Positions 25,205 to 34,368 of a stretch of DNA of 39,472 nucleotides are shown piece after piece. Both the position numbers and the translations under genes were made by a program. The DNA comes from an uncultured Porphyromonas sp. (GTDB lineage: Bacteria > Bacteroidota > Bacteroidia > Bacteroidales > Porphyromonadaceae). A model generated the notes under the pieces. That model saw only the letters and a program-made list of their open reading frames with translations. It ran no database searches and was not told the DNA's origin. How positions within the stretch are numbered: the stretch's first letter is position 1; every line of letters starts with the position of its first letter. The stretch lies in assembly GCA_900539765.1 (NCBI GenBank), contig UQDF01000015.1, forward strand, positions 1 to 39,472. Direction: 5' to 3'.

Positions 25205-27832
25205 ATGACAATGTTTCGATATAATATCCAGACCAGCGCACGCATACTCCTCTGCGCCGTACTCACCTTCGTGAGCGTCTGTGTGGCATTCACCAGTTGC
25301 GTTAGTGAGCGGACAGACGATGCTCTGCACATCTCTGAGGAGGATGGCAAGCTCCTCGAGCTCACGCTCATACCACGCACCGAGCAGACGACCACGGCCA
25401 CGCTCCGTAGCCACGTTGGCGAGGAGGAGGGTGACAAGGAGAACGGACTTCACGGCATCAGCATACTAAATGAGAACAAGATCGAGAGCATAGAGCTCTT
25501 TGTTTTTGACCCTGCGACAGAGCAACTCGTCGGGCGTTACACTCCGCTCAGGCAAGAGGCGCTCACGGGTAGTGAGATCGGCAGTCGTGCCACCTTTATT
25601 ATCCCCAAGGGTGACTTTCTTAAGCTTGAAGGCAAGAAACTAGACTATATCTCTGTGGTGAACGTCCGCAAGCCTATCACAGACGTTACTACGAAGACAG
25701 CTCTCTACGAGCTAATGCAGGACGATCAGAGCAAGCTCAACCCTGCTCCCGAAAGTGGGCGAATAGCTCCACAGGATAAGTTCCTTATGGATGGTACACT
25801 CCAGAAGACCGTCACTTGGGGCTATCAAAAACCAAGAGCAGAGCTAGGGACGATCGAACTCTACCGTGCGGCTGCCAAGATTCGACTGAGGATCGACCAT
25901 ATCAATGTCAAGGACTATCAGAATGGTATCGAGACTCAATATGTCGTCAAGCCAGGCAGCGTACCCGAAGTTTGTCTCGTACGCTACCCAGGGAAGACCA
26001 AGGTCATGCGGAGCTCCTCTCCCTACCAGCCCAATGGTAACGACTGGCACAACTCCGCCTACCGTCCCATGACTATGACCGACTACACAGCTCTAGGATA
26101 TAAGAGCAGCCAGGAAGATGGCAAGTTTTACGGTACAGTGCCTTTTTACGCTTACGAGCATGACTGGAGTAACGTCTCGACAAATGAGACTTTCCTACGT
26201 CTCAAGCTGTCTATGCGTCCTAAGGATGCAAAAGCCGATGATGCTTGGGTCAATTACTACTACCGCATACCTGTGAACTACCGCAAGGCTCTCGGCGAGG
26301 TCAAAGAGAATATGCTCCACAAGCTCGAGCGTAACCACCTCTATGACGTTCTCACCTCTATAGAGGTGCTAGGTAGTCTCAACGAAGACACTCCAGTGGA
26401 TATCACCTCCAACATAGCTATCACGCCGTGGAACCTGATTGAGACTGTCGACGGCGAGCTTCTCAAGGCGCAGTACCTCGAGGTGTATGACAAACGCCCC
26501 ATTATGGCGGATGTCAGTGAGATCTCCATACCCTATGCCTCCAGCTTACCCGTAGAGATTCAGATAGATAGTGCTTGGTACGAGTATTACGACAAGCGTG
26601 GTGGACACTACCGTCGTGAGTTTAGCAAGACAGAGTCCAAACTCTACAAGATCAACGGCACTAAAACGTTGGTCAAAAGTGAGCCTAATACGCCCGACTG
26701 GGACGGCATCGTGATTACCCCCTCAGCGAATTACCTCTCCAATGGAGTCATCACAATCAAGCACCCAGTACCAGTCAACTATATCCCGTATCACATTGAG
26801 TTCAAAGTAAAGCAAAAGAAAGGACTCCTAAGTCAAGTGGTGCGCGTCTTGCAGTATCCCAATAGATACGTCACGGGCGAACGCTCTCAGCGCTTCCACA
26901 ATGGTAGGGAGCAAGAAGTAGATGCGAATGGCAATACGAAACCCGTCTACGCTGACTTTAGGTATCACTCCACAATTGGCATCTTCGGCAAGTATCAGGG
27001 AGAAGACAGATACTCTCCTCAGGTCAACGAGGTGAACTTTAAGATCACAACTCTAGTGCCTAAAGAAGGCGAGCGCATTGGCTCCCCAGTGGATCCTGCA
27101 ACGGGGATGACTAAGACTGATCACATGTCCAACCAGCTCATCTCACCACAATTCATCATCGCGAGCCAACATGGTATGACTTTCTACACTTACCAGATGA
27201 AAACGGATGTCCCCAGCAACAAGAATCGCGAGAATAAATTCTCCACGCAAATGTTTTCGGCTACAGCTCCTTATTACGGACCATTATCTACTGCCTTTTG
27301 GAGTGATAAAAACCCTTATCTCAAAACGAACTATAATACAGGCATCAACTCTGGTGGTAACTATTATACTGGTTTTAAGCCTTTTAAAAGACAAAACATC
27401 GTAGCGTACTATTTCGACGCCCAGACGCGATGCTTCGAGTACTTCGAGGGTGAGTTTGGTACTAATGGCGACTATAAAGAGTTCTATAACATCGAGGGTG
27501 ATGAAGATTACGGTGGTTTCACAAATTGGTGGACGCGTATGATTCGCAAAGACTTTAAGTATCAAGGTCGATGGCGTATCCCTACCTCTGCTGAGATGAA
27601 GCTTATTGACGAGATGCAGAATGATAAAAAAACGGAGATCGAGGGCTTGCTCTTTGGCTCCTACTACTGGGTAGCAGAGGAGGGGATGGTGTATGACTTC
27701 ATAAAGCATGAGGTCATCACAGTTCAGCAAATGATTGATAGACGAGGTTACAATAACTCGTACAATAACGCTGGCATCCCCACAGTCTATGTCCGCCCCA
27801 TCTTTGACACCTATATGTATGACGAGCAGTAA
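25205..27832 (+). CDS. Large fimbrial accessory or tip lipoprotein (DUF4906-like)
   Basis: The ATG at 25205 gives 875 residues with lipobox FTSC (Cys32). The GTG at 25169 overlaps the previous gene and is rejected. The N-terminal half has the fimbrial pattern (SIELFVFDPATEQLVGRYT, ELYRAAAKIRLRIDHI, ITPWNLIE). The C-terminal region ends in a compact segment GRWRIPTSAEMKLIDEMQ to YYWVAEEG, resembling the ends of FISUMP-like or sulfatase-modifying-factor-like domains found at adhesin tips. It starts eight bp after the previous stop and is followed 10 bp later by another subunit. A fibre-tip adhesin is the best guess. The DUF4906 label is from memory of such clusters and was not searched. Confidence 0.65.
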   Translation: MTMFRYNIQTSARILLCAVLTFVSVCVAFTSCVSERTDDALHISEEDGKLLELTLIPRTEQTTTATLRSHVGEEEGDKENGLHGISILNENKIESIELFVFDPATEQLVGRYTPLRQEALTGSEIGSRATFIIPKGDFLKLEGKKLDYISVVNVRKPITDVTTKTALYELMQDDQSKLNPAPESGRIAPQDKFLMDGTLQKTVTWGYQKPRAELGTIELYRAAAKIRLRIDHINVKDYQNGIETQYVVKPGSVPEVCLVRYPGKTKVMRSSSPYQPNGNDWHNSAYRPMTMTDYTALGYKSSQEDGKFYGTVPFYAYEHDWSNVSTNETFLRLKLSMRPKDAKADDAWVNYYYRIPVNYRKALGEVKENMLHKLERNHLYDVLTSIEVLGSLNEDTPVDITSNIAITPWNLIETVDGELLKAQYLEVYDKRPIMADVSEISIPYASSLPVEIQIDSAWYEYYDKRGGHYRREFSKTESKLYKINGTKTLVKSEPNTPDWDGIVITPSANYLSNGVITIKHPVPVNYIPYHIEFKVKQKKGLLSQVVRVLQYPNRYVTGERSQRFHNGREQEVDANGNTKPVYADFRYHSTIGIFGKYQGEDRYSPQVNEVNFKITTLVPKEGERIGSPVDPATGMTKTDHMSNQLISPQFIIASQHGMTFYTYQMKTDVPSNKNRENKFSTQMFSATAPYYGPLSTAFWSDKNPYLKTNYNTGINSGGNYYTGFKPFKRQNIVAYYFDAQTRCFEYFEGEFGTNGDYKEFYNIEGDEDYGGFTNWWTRMIRKDFKYQGRWRIPTSAEMKLIDEMQNDKKTEIEGLLFGSYYWVAEEGMVYDFIKHEVITVQQMIDRRGYNNSYNNAGIPTVYVRPIFDTYMYDEQ

Positions 27833-27842
27833 TCCAATTCTT

Positions 27843-30440
27843 ATGAAGCAAAGAGTATATCTTTATTATATAGCCCTGCCACTGCTCCTGCTACTCGCAG
27901 GGTGTGTCCGGGAGCCTTTGGGCGGTCTGCTCATACCTGAGGGTAAGGAGGGGGACTCAATCACGCTGACTCTAGGGCTACACGCTGATGATCTAAGCGA
28001 CCTAGCACTCAGGAGTGAATCTATCAACGATGACGAGGTAGAGAAGATCACTTCGCTACGCATATTAGTCTTTGACGAGCATCAGCAGTTTCTCTACTCG
28101 ACAGATGCTGTGCTGGAAGATCCTACCTCGGCTGACGCTTTCGATGATGACGCCTTCCTGCCTGATGGTAAGAAGGGCTCTATCACGAAGATCAAGAGCT
28201 TTAAGGCGACCTTCATACAGAGCAATGCCCCCCGATACCTCCACTTCGTGGCTAATTACGACTGGACGGGGCAGACGCAGGATTACTTCCTCGTTGGTAA
28301 CTCGGCAGGAGCGATTATGCCAAAGCTGACGACAAGCATTGAGTCAGCCAATGGCAATAACGATAAGACCAAAGCCTTTGACCCGATGTGGGTACAGGTT
28401 AAGCTAAATAAGCTAGATAGACAGTCGCTACAAGGCAAGGTCGTCAAGCTCCTACGCTGTCACGCCAAGGTCACAGTAACTGTAGCTCCTGAGGTAAAGG
28501 ACTTCCAGCTGACAGGCTTCACCGCTTGCAATGTGCATAAGAGTGGCACGGTAGCTCCATTTGTAATGGACAACTACTCCTTTTCCTTTCCCTATGCACC
28601 AACCAAAGCAACCACCCCTCCCGATGTGGAGACTATCTTAAATAATAACCCTGATCATATTGTCTCCGCAGATACGGAGTTCAAGATTTTCGAGCATCAA
28701 AACGATGGTGATAAGAAGGTCTTTCTGATCATTCAGGGGGAAAAGAAGCTCAATAGTGGAACCACTGAGACTCGCTACTACAAGGTAGACTTCGTTGCCA
28801 AGCGAAATAAGGAGAACATCGTCAGCGATCGCGTCCTCCCGATCATCCGCAACAATCACTACAAGGTGACTATCACAGCGGTCAATTCGGACGGCTACGC
28901 TACGATGGCTGAGGCGATAGCCGCTCCTGCACACAACAATATATTCTCCTCAATCGAGCTACAGGAGTTCACGCAGGTCTCTGGCGAGATGTTTACGCTC
29001 AAGGCGGATCCTGTTCAGATTCTCATCGTGCGTCCTGGTACGTATGACTTCAACACCGAATTTGCCATCACTGATAAGAACTATCGCTTCAAGTCCTATG
29101 AGGGTGGTCCTGCAAATTATGGAGCTCAGTATATCAGATATTACAAGCGGTGGAGTGACAATGACTTCTATATGGGAGCTTTGACACAGACAGAGGTGAA
29201 GATGCGTAGGGGCAATGAAGATCGCTTCAGTGTCGAGGTCAAAAACATCCCCTCAGATGCTGTCGAGCGATACTCCATTGAGGTGGCAGGACTACGTTCT
29301 TACGCTCCTGACGACACGCCCCCTGCTAATTCTAAGGATCTATACACCTACGAGCGGGTAGATGGTCAGCCAGTCTCTGGTGCTATCACGCCTCTGATTC
29401 GTAATGTGGAGATCACGATCCGCAAGCCTCTACTCTTTAAGGCCAACCTGGTCAATGATGCCTCGCAAACAGGGAATAAGTTCCTCGAGTTTGATCTATA
29501 CAAGAATTTGCCCAAGGGTATCTTCCCCTTTGAGGTACTCATCGAGGCTCCAGATCTCTCCCCAAGGAATACAAAAGGGAATGCGGAGAACCTAACCATT
29601 GTCAAGCGTAACGGCAAAGTCTACTACCGCTATCTCGTCAAGACAGACTCCTACGATCGTCACAATGGGCGCGTACGCATCCCTATGCTGGTCAATAATG
29701 GGAGCAACACTCCTAAGCACGATATCGTCCTCTCCTCCCCTTACTACGAGACGGAGACGATCTATTTTGGTAGCTCAAGCTACGAGTCCAAGCCCATGCA
29801 CCTTTACTTCAAGGAGCCTGGCACCTTGAGAAAAGATGGCTCCTATAATAACTCCCGAAGACCAATGCCCAGCACCAGTCGTTTTACGCAGCTAGGGAAT
29901 GCAGTCCCTCAAGGTACGTATTACATCCAGTCGACCAACTCCGATGGGCTGTTTTATTTGACCTATGATACGAAGAAGGCTCCTGCGAATATGAATCAAC
30001 AGGTAACGATAAAGAGTACCTATCAGGTTCAATCCGTGTACGGCTACATCGCCTTTACCGTGAGTGCGACCAAGACTTTGCGAGAGTGGATGGCAAGTGA
30101 TGAGCATGAATTCACAGCTACTAGCGTGGAGGTCAAGGGGCAGCTTCTACACCACTTTAATGGAGAGTATTACGAACGTCCCAATGCTCAGCCATACTGG
30201 CGTATCTACGATGATGAAGCGGAACAATATATCGCTATTCCCCAATGTATTGAGGTCAGTGACACGCCCATCAGTCAGGACAATCTCTCTTACGAGTTTT
30301 ATCTCAAGATTCCAGAGAGCGTGTTCAAGCCCTATATGTCTCTTATTGTGGTTGACTATAAAGACGCTGGTAGTTTCTCTTACTACTATTGGGAAGATCT
30401 TATGAATACGACCCGACTCGTTTGGACTTATCCACGCTAG
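27843..30440 (+). CDS. Large fimbrial accessory lipoprotein, last of cluster
   Basis: From the ATG at 27843 the protein is 865 residues with lipobox LAGC (Cys21). The longer frame from 27735 overlaps the previous gene and lacks a signal peptide. The N-terminal third shows fimbrial features: ITSLRILVFDEHQQFLYSTD, PRYLHFVANYDW, VKLLRCHAKVTVTVAPE and DRVLPIIRNNHYKVTITAV. The remaining part consists of several beta-rich domains without a recognised motif. A strong terminator follows, so it closes the cluster. It is probably a tip or stalk subunit; paralogy with the 25205 protein is plausible from the shared N-terminal pattern. Confidence 0.65.
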   Translation: MKQRVYLYYIALPLLLLLAGCVREPLGGLLIPEGKEGDSITLTLGLHADDLSDLALRSESINDDEVEKITSLRILVFDEHQQFLYSTDAVLEDPTSADAFDDDAFLPDGKKGSITKIKSFKATFIQSNAPRYLHFVANYDWTGQTQDYFLVGNSAGAIMPKLTTSIESANGNNDKTKAFDPMWVQVKLNKLDRQSLQGKVVKLLRCHAKVTVTVAPEVKDFQLTGFTACNVHKSGTVAPFVMDNYSFSFPYAPTKATTPPDVETILNNNPDHIVSADTEFKIFEHQNDGDKKVFLIIQGEKKLNSGTTETRYYKVDFVAKRNKENIVSDRVLPIIRNNHYKVTITAVNSDGYATMAEAIAAPAHNNIFSSIELQEFTQVSGEMFTLKADPVQILIVRPGTYDFNTEFAITDKNYRFKSYEGGPANYGAQYIRYYKRWSDNDFYMGALTQTEVKMRRGNEDRFSVEVKNIPSDAVERYSIEVAGLRSYAPDDTPPANSKDLYTYERVDGQPVSGAITPLIRNVEITIRKPLLFKANLVNDASQTGNKFLEFDLYKNLPKGIFPFEVLIEAPDLSPRNTKGNAENLTIVKRNGKVYYRYLVKTDSYDRHNGRVRIPMLVNNGSNTPKHDIVLSSPYYETETIYFGSSSYESKPMHLYFKEPGTLRKDGSYNNSRRPMPSTSRFTQLGNAVPQGTYYIQSTNSDGLFYLTYDTKKAPANMNQQVTIKSTYQVQSVYGYIAFTVSATKTLREWMASDEHEFTATSVEVKGQLLHHFNGEYYERPNAQPYWRIYDDEAEQYIAIPQCIEVSDTPISQDNLSYEFYLKIPESVFKPYMSLIVVDYKDAGSFSYYYWEDLMNTTRLVWTYPR

Positions 30441-30462
30441 TCTTAAGCAGTCAAGCACTATC

Positions 30463-30506
30463 AGTCGGTCGGTACGCAGCAATGTGTGCCGACCGACTTC
30501 GGTTTT
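30463..30506 (+). terminator. Terminator after the fimbrial cluster
   Basis: AGTCGGTCGGTAC (30463-30475) pairs with GTGCCGACCGACT (30486-30498), with a single G-T pair, followed by TCGGTTTTAG. It lies 22 bp after the last fimbrial stop, in the gap facing the convergent mutS. Confidence 0.8.
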
Positions 30507-30512
30507 AGCGAG

Positions 30513-30622
30513 AGGGCGTCCGTTGTCGTCAAAAGTTACAGTGTCAGTACATTGATATCGCTACACGTCAGGTTGTACTACAACGGATGCACGGTCGTGG
30601 GACCTCTACAAATCGTTAGTCG
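30513..30622. repeat. Degenerate REPIN between fimbrial cluster and mutS
   Basis: A forward remnant GGGCGTCCGTTGTCGTCAAA near 30513 and a reverse remnant ACAACGGATGCAC (30580-30592), ending with CTCTACAAATCGTTAG, match the two halves of the REPIN flanking the 33522 gene. The GTAG head on the minus strand is at 30606-30609. Many mismatches indicate an old copy. Confidence 0.55.
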
Positions 30623-33247
30623 TCAGTTGTTGAGCATCCTCTTGAGGGCGTCTAGCTCCTTAAGAGCCTCTAGGGGTGTGAGGTTGTCGATGTCTAGCTC
30701 GTTGATCTTGGTGCGAACAGCCGTGAGGACTGGGTCGTCTAGCTGGAAGATAGACATTTGCATACCCCCGCTTTGGGGGGCGCTAGGGGTGGCTGAGTCG
30801 GAGTCTTGGTTGCTCTCGGTACGGTAAGCCTCTAGGTGCTGAAGCACTTCGCCAGCACGCGCCACGATCCAGGTCGGCATACCGGCCAACTTCGCTACCT
30901 GTATACCGAAGCTATGCGCTGAACCGCCTGGGACCAGCTTGCGGAGGAAGAGCATCTCGCCATCGATCTCACGTGCCGAGACGTTGTAGCACTGCACCCG
31001 CTCGAGGTGGTCGGCTAGTTCGTTGAGCTCGTGGTAGTGCGTGGCGAAGAGCGTCTTGGCACGTCCCTGCGTGGTGCTGTGCAGGTACTCGACGATGGCC
31101 CACGCTATGGAAACCCCGTCGAAAGTACTGGTGCCACGCCCCAGCTCGTCAAAGAGGATCAAGCTGCGAGGAGTCAAGTTGTTGAGGATGCTGGCGGCCT
31201 CTTGCATTTCCACCATAAAGGTGGACTCGCCCACGGCGATATTGTCCGAAGCGCCCACACGGGTGTAGACCGAGTCGACGATGCCGATGGTGGCTGAGGT
31301 AGCGGGCACGAAGCTTCCCATCTGCGCCATAATCACGATGAGTGCCGTCTGGCGGAGGAGGGCACTCTTACCGCTCATATTAGGGCCTGTGATGATCATG
31401 ATCTGACAGTCGATGGGGGAGAGCTGCACATCGTTGGGGATGTAAGGTTGCCCCGCTGGGAGGGTTCGCTCGATGACTGGGTGGCGACCGTCGACGATCT
31501 CCAGATCGTAGCCATCGTTGAGCGTGGGACGACAGTAGTTATACGCCTCGGCAACAGCGGCCAGTGAGGCGAGGACGTCGAGCTGCGCTAAGATCTGAGC
31601 ATCTTGTAGGAGTTGGTTGGCAAACTGCTGAAGCGTCTCGATGAGCTTCGCAAAGAGCTCTTGCTCCAGTGCTAGGATACGATCTTCGGCACCGAGGATC
31701 TTCTCCTCGTACTCCTTTAGTTCTTGGGTAATGTAGCGCTCGGCACTGACGAGCGTTTGCTTGCGAATCCACTCTTCGGGTACTTGCTCCTTGTAGGTGT
31801 TGCGCACCTCGAGGTAGTAGCCGAAGACATTGTTAAAGCCGATCTTGAGACTGGCGATGCCGGTGTGCTCCGTCTCACGAGCGAGGAGGTCGTCGAGATA
31901 TTGCTTGCCCGACTTGAGCAAGCGTCGCAGCTGGTCTAGCTCTTCGCAAAAGCCTTCTGCAATCGTCTCCCCCTTGCCGATCTGCTGTGGCGCCTCGGGG
32001 TTGAGCTGAAAGGTGATCTGCTGGCACAGTTGCGCGCAGGGATCGAGTAGCGAACAGAGTGCCGTGAGGGTCTCCTCGCCTTCATCTAGAGCGAGCTGGC
32101 GTATGGGTGCGATGAGAGCGATGGAGAGTCCGAGGCGAACCACTTCGCGAGGGGTGATGCGCCCCATAGCGACACGCCCCACGAGGCGCTGCAGGTCGCC
32201 TATCTCCTTCATCTGGTCGGTGAGCTGGGTACGCAACTGCGGATTGTCTACAAGGTTTGCGACGATGCTCTGACGCTGTTGGATCGCTTGGAGTTCTTTG
32301 AGCGGGAAGGCTATCCACTGATCCAGCAGGCGAGCACCCATCGGGGTGACCGTTTGATCGAGGATCTGGCGAAGGGTGGTGCCGCCCGCATTCATCGGGG
32401 TAGTGAGCTCTAGACTGTGAGCCGTAAAGCCGTCGATGCGCACATGTCGCTGCTCATCGATGCGCACGATGCGGGTGATGTGACCGATCTCGGTGTGCTT
32501 CGTCATGTCGAGATAGTGCAGTACGGCACCCGCAGCGGTGATCGCTAGCGGGAGGCTGTCGATGCCGAAGCCCTTGAGCGAGAGCGTGCCGAAGTGCTGC
32601 AGGAGACGCTCTCGGTTGTTGCTCTCGGAGAAGATCCAGTCGTCGTAGTCCGAGAGATGCCCCTCGGGCTGGAGAAGGCGCTGCAGATGGTCACGATGCT
32701 TGCGCTCGATGAGGATCTCCTTGGGGTTGTAGCCAGAGACGAGCTTGGCGAGTACCTGATCGGTACACTCGCTAGCGTAAAACTCTCCCGTCGAGAGGTC
32801 GAGCAGTGCTAAGCCGTAGCGGTTCTCCCCTTTAGCTTGCGGGTAGACGGCTGCGAGGAAGTTGTTTTGCTTGCTCTGGAGGACATTGTCCGTGGTGACC
32901 ACGCCAGGGGTGACGATCTCGGTGATGCCACGCTTGACCAACTTATTGGTCAGCTTCGGGTCTTCGAGCTGATCGCAGATAGCCACCCGCTTGCCTGCCC
33001 GCACCAGCTTAGGCAGGTAAGTGTCGAGCGCATGGTGGGGAAAGCCAGCCAGCTCGACATGCTGCGCTGCTCCGTTGGCACGCTTGGTGAGCGTGAGGCC
33101 GAGGATCTTAGACGCTTCGATGGCATCGTCGGAAAAGGTCTCGTAGAAGTCGCCCACACGAAAGAGCAAGATAGCATCGGGATGCTTCTTCTTGAATTGC
33201 ATATATTGCCGCATCATCGGGGTCTCGGCGATCGCTTTCTTAGCCAC
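30623..33247 (-). CDS. mutS: DNA mismatch repair protein MutS
   Basis: An 874-residue MutS of normal length. The start is a GTG at 33247, giving MAKKAIAETPMMRQYMQFKK, which matches the usual N-terminus. The mismatch-contact motif RVGDFYETF is near residue 30. The C-terminal ATPase has Walker A at 621-628 (GPNMSGKS) and Walker B-like LILFDELGRGTSTFDG, followed by ATHYHEL. MutS recognises mispairs and recruits MutL. It is transcribed alone, convergent to the fimbrial cluster, and its promoter region abuts the REPIN at 33345. A -7-like TACTTTTG lies on the minus strand at 33280-33287. No unusual features are present. Confidence 0.97.
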   Translation of the reverse strand: MAKKAIAETPMMRQYMQFKKKHPDAILLFRVGDFYETFSDDAIEASKILGLTLTKRANGAAQHVELAGFPHHALDTYLPKLVRAGKRVAICDQLEDPKLTNKLVKRGITEIVTPGVVTTDNVLQSKQNNFLAAVYPQAKGENRYGLALLDLSTGEFYASECTDQVLAKLVSGYNPKEILIERKHRDHLQRLLQPEGHLSDYDDWIFSESNNRERLLQHFGTLSLKGFGIDSLPLAITAAGAVLHYLDMTKHTEIGHITRIVRIDEQRHVRIDGFTAHSLELTTPMNAGGTTLRQILDQTVTPMGARLLDQWIAFPLKELQAIQQRQSIVANLVDNPQLRTQLTDQMKEIGDLQRLVGRVAMGRITPREVVRLGLSIALIAPIRQLALDEGEETLTALCSLLDPCAQLCQQITFQLNPEAPQQIGKGETIAEGFCEELDQLRRLLKSGKQYLDDLLARETEHTGIASLKIGFNNVFGYYLEVRNTYKEQVPEEWIRKQTLVSAERYITQELKEYEEKILGAEDRILALEQELFAKLIETLQQFANQLLQDAQILAQLDVLASLAAVAEAYNYCRPTLNDGYDLEIVDGRHPVIERTLPAGQPYIPNDVQLSPIDCQIMIITGPNMSGKSALLRQTALIVIMAQMGSFVPATSATIGIVDSVYTRVGASDNIAVGESTFMVEMQEAASILNNLTPRSLILFDELGRGTSTFDGVSIAWAIVEYLHSTTQGRAKTLFATHYHELNELADHLERVQCYNVSAREIDGEMLFLRKLVPGGSAHSFGIQVAKLAGMPTWIVARAGEVLQHLEAYRTESNQDSDSATPSAPQSGGMQMSIFQLDDPVLTAVRTKINELDIDNLTPLEALKELDALKRMLNN

Positions 33248-33279
33248 GGGATAAATAGTCTCTTAGGTCGTTATAGCTC

Positions 33280-33287
33280 CAAAAGTA
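33280..33287 (-). promoter_or_regulatory. mutS: -7 box for mutS
   Basis: TACTTTTG on the minus strand, 33 bases before the GTG start, is preceded by a run of T. No good -33 TTTG was found. Confidence 0.4.
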
Positions 33288-33344
33288 CCAAAAAAAAAGC
33301 ATACGCCTGGTCCCCACACCCCCCACTAAACCTTGTAACCCGCT

Positions 33345-33489
33345 GTAGTCCGTCCCCGTCAAAGGTTATTCCGTCAAATATTACAACGTCGTGATTGTAA
33401 CGACAACGGACGCCCTCCGACTCGACACTAGCCGTGCGTCCCTACACTAATCGTCACGTGATGTGGTGGGGCATCTCTGTTTTTGTTAC
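33345..33489. repeat. Left flanking repeat of the RAYT unit (REPIN)
   Basis: This starts with a truncated head GTAG then TCCGTCCCCGTC, runs through 66 bp (33348-33413) shared with 34131-34196 at equal length with about three differences, then has a variable stretch and a tail (33434-33489) matching 34204-34259. The minus-strand GTAG head is at 33442-33445. Confidence 0.8.
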
Positions 33490-33494
33490 TTTTG
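33487..33494 (+). promoter_or_regulatory. -7 box for the RAYT gene
   Basis: TACTTTTG followed by CG lies at the inner edge of the left repeat, 28 bases before the ATG at 33522. The right repeat copy differs here, so only the left one could drive this gene. No clear -33 box is present. Confidence 0.45.
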
Positions 33495-33521
33495 CGTTGT
33501 ATTCTTAAACACCTTCCTTGT

Positions 33522-34019
33522 ATGTGTCCCCCTTGTTATAATGATCGAAAATCTCCTCGCGCTTCTTTTCACGATTACAAAGCAGGTATCTACTTCATAA
33601 CCATCTGCACTAAGGATAAGCGACATTACTTCGGCAAAATACAAGATGGCATCATGCATCTCAGTCCTATAGGGGAGTTTTGTCAGCAACAATGGGAGAC
33701 GGTCTCCGTCCATAACCCCTATGCTAGCGTTCCGCTATTCGTAGTCATGCCGAACCATGTTCATGCTATCGTGTCGATCAATCAAAGTACGGAGCTTGCT
33801 GCCCAGGAGACTGTTCGAGAAACTTTAGCTATAGTTGTAGGGGGCGTCAAGCGCGAGGTCACCATGTTTGCACGGAAGCATAAAATAGCGTTTGACTGGC
33901 AGTCAAGGTTCTATGACCGCATCATTAGGAACATGCAAGAGGGAAACAACATAGCGAACTACATCGAAAACAATGTGGCACGCTGGGATAGCGACGAATA
34001 TCACAGCAGGCAGTCCTGA
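33522..34019 (+). CDS. REP-associated tyrosine transposase (RAYT, Y1/HUH family)
   Basis: From the ATG at 33522 the protein is 165 residues; the TTG at 33483 is inside the repeat and is rejected. The HUH motif is MPNHVHAIV with His79 and His81, which bind the metal. The N-terminal GIYFITICTKDKRHYFG is the usual first strand of this family. The likely nucleophile is Tyr147 in NYIENN, with Tyr131 in FYDRIIRN as the alternative. RAYTs act on single-stranded DNA and cut at REP elements with a GTAG head. The frame is intact with all motifs, so it may be active. It lies between long direct repeats of REPIN type. There is no partner TnpB, which separates it from IS200/IS605. Confidence 0.88.
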   Translation: MCPPCYNDRKSPRASFHDYKAGIYFITICTKDKRHYFGKIQDGIMHLSPIGEFCQQQWETVSVHNPYASVPLFVVMPNHVHAIVSINQSTELAAQETVRETLAIVVGGVKREVTMFARKHKIAFDWQSRFYDRIIRNMQEGNNIANYIENNVARWDSDEYHSRQS

Positions 34020-34062
34020 GCGCTTGTCACGTCGCACGGGGTCCCAACGGATTACACGCGTC

Positions 34063-34259
34063 ATTCGACAACGGACGCACGCACCCAGACGGCCCGTGTC
34101 GGGACGCACGAAAGTGTCTAGTCGGAGGGCGTCCGTCCCCGTCAAAGGTTATTCCGTCAAATATTGCGACGTTGTGATTGTAACGACAACGGACGCACAG
34201 ATCGTGCGTCCCTACACTAATCGTCACGTGATGTGGTGAGGTGTCTCTGTTTTATTACG
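34063..34259. repeat. Right flanking repeat of the RAYT unit (compound REPIN)
   Basis: A degenerate REP with ACAACGGACGCACGCACC starts at about 34064 and runs into the long repeat: 34131-34196 matches 33348-33413, and 34204-34259 matches 33434-33489. The reverse REP (34187-34215) is intact here, with stem GGACGCAC/GTGCGTCC, and reads GTAGGGACGCAC on the minus strand. Confidence 0.75.
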
Positions 34260-34291
34260 TGCGTCCGGGGTGTCACAGCGTTACGTGCCCA

Positions 34292-34368
34292 GTAGGGACG
34301 CACGATCTGTGCGTCCGTCCCCGTCAAAGGTTACAGCATCCATTACGTGCGTCTCTACATATCGTTAC
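34292..34368. repeat. Short REPIN-like copy
   Basis: The forward half at 34292-34328 is identical to the 8846 element through CCCCGTCA and continues AAGGTTAC as in the RAYT repeats. A shortened reverse half (GTGCGTCTCTAC, 34347-34358) follows, so the middle has been deleted. Confidence 0.75.

Larger units (their letters stand above)
33345..34259. mobile_element. REPIN-RAYT-REPIN unit
   Basis: The RAYT gene is bounded by two direct repeats of about 130 bp with starts 783 bp apart. Repeats of this family elsewhere in the window lack the gene, which fits non-autonomous elements served by this single enzyme. Flanking direct repeats could also allow loss of the gene by recombination. Confidence 0.6.

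Noticed and set aside
32837..33394. 185-residue plus-strand frame opposite mutS
   Set aside because: It is the shadow of the MutS N-terminal domain and runs into the REPIN repeat.
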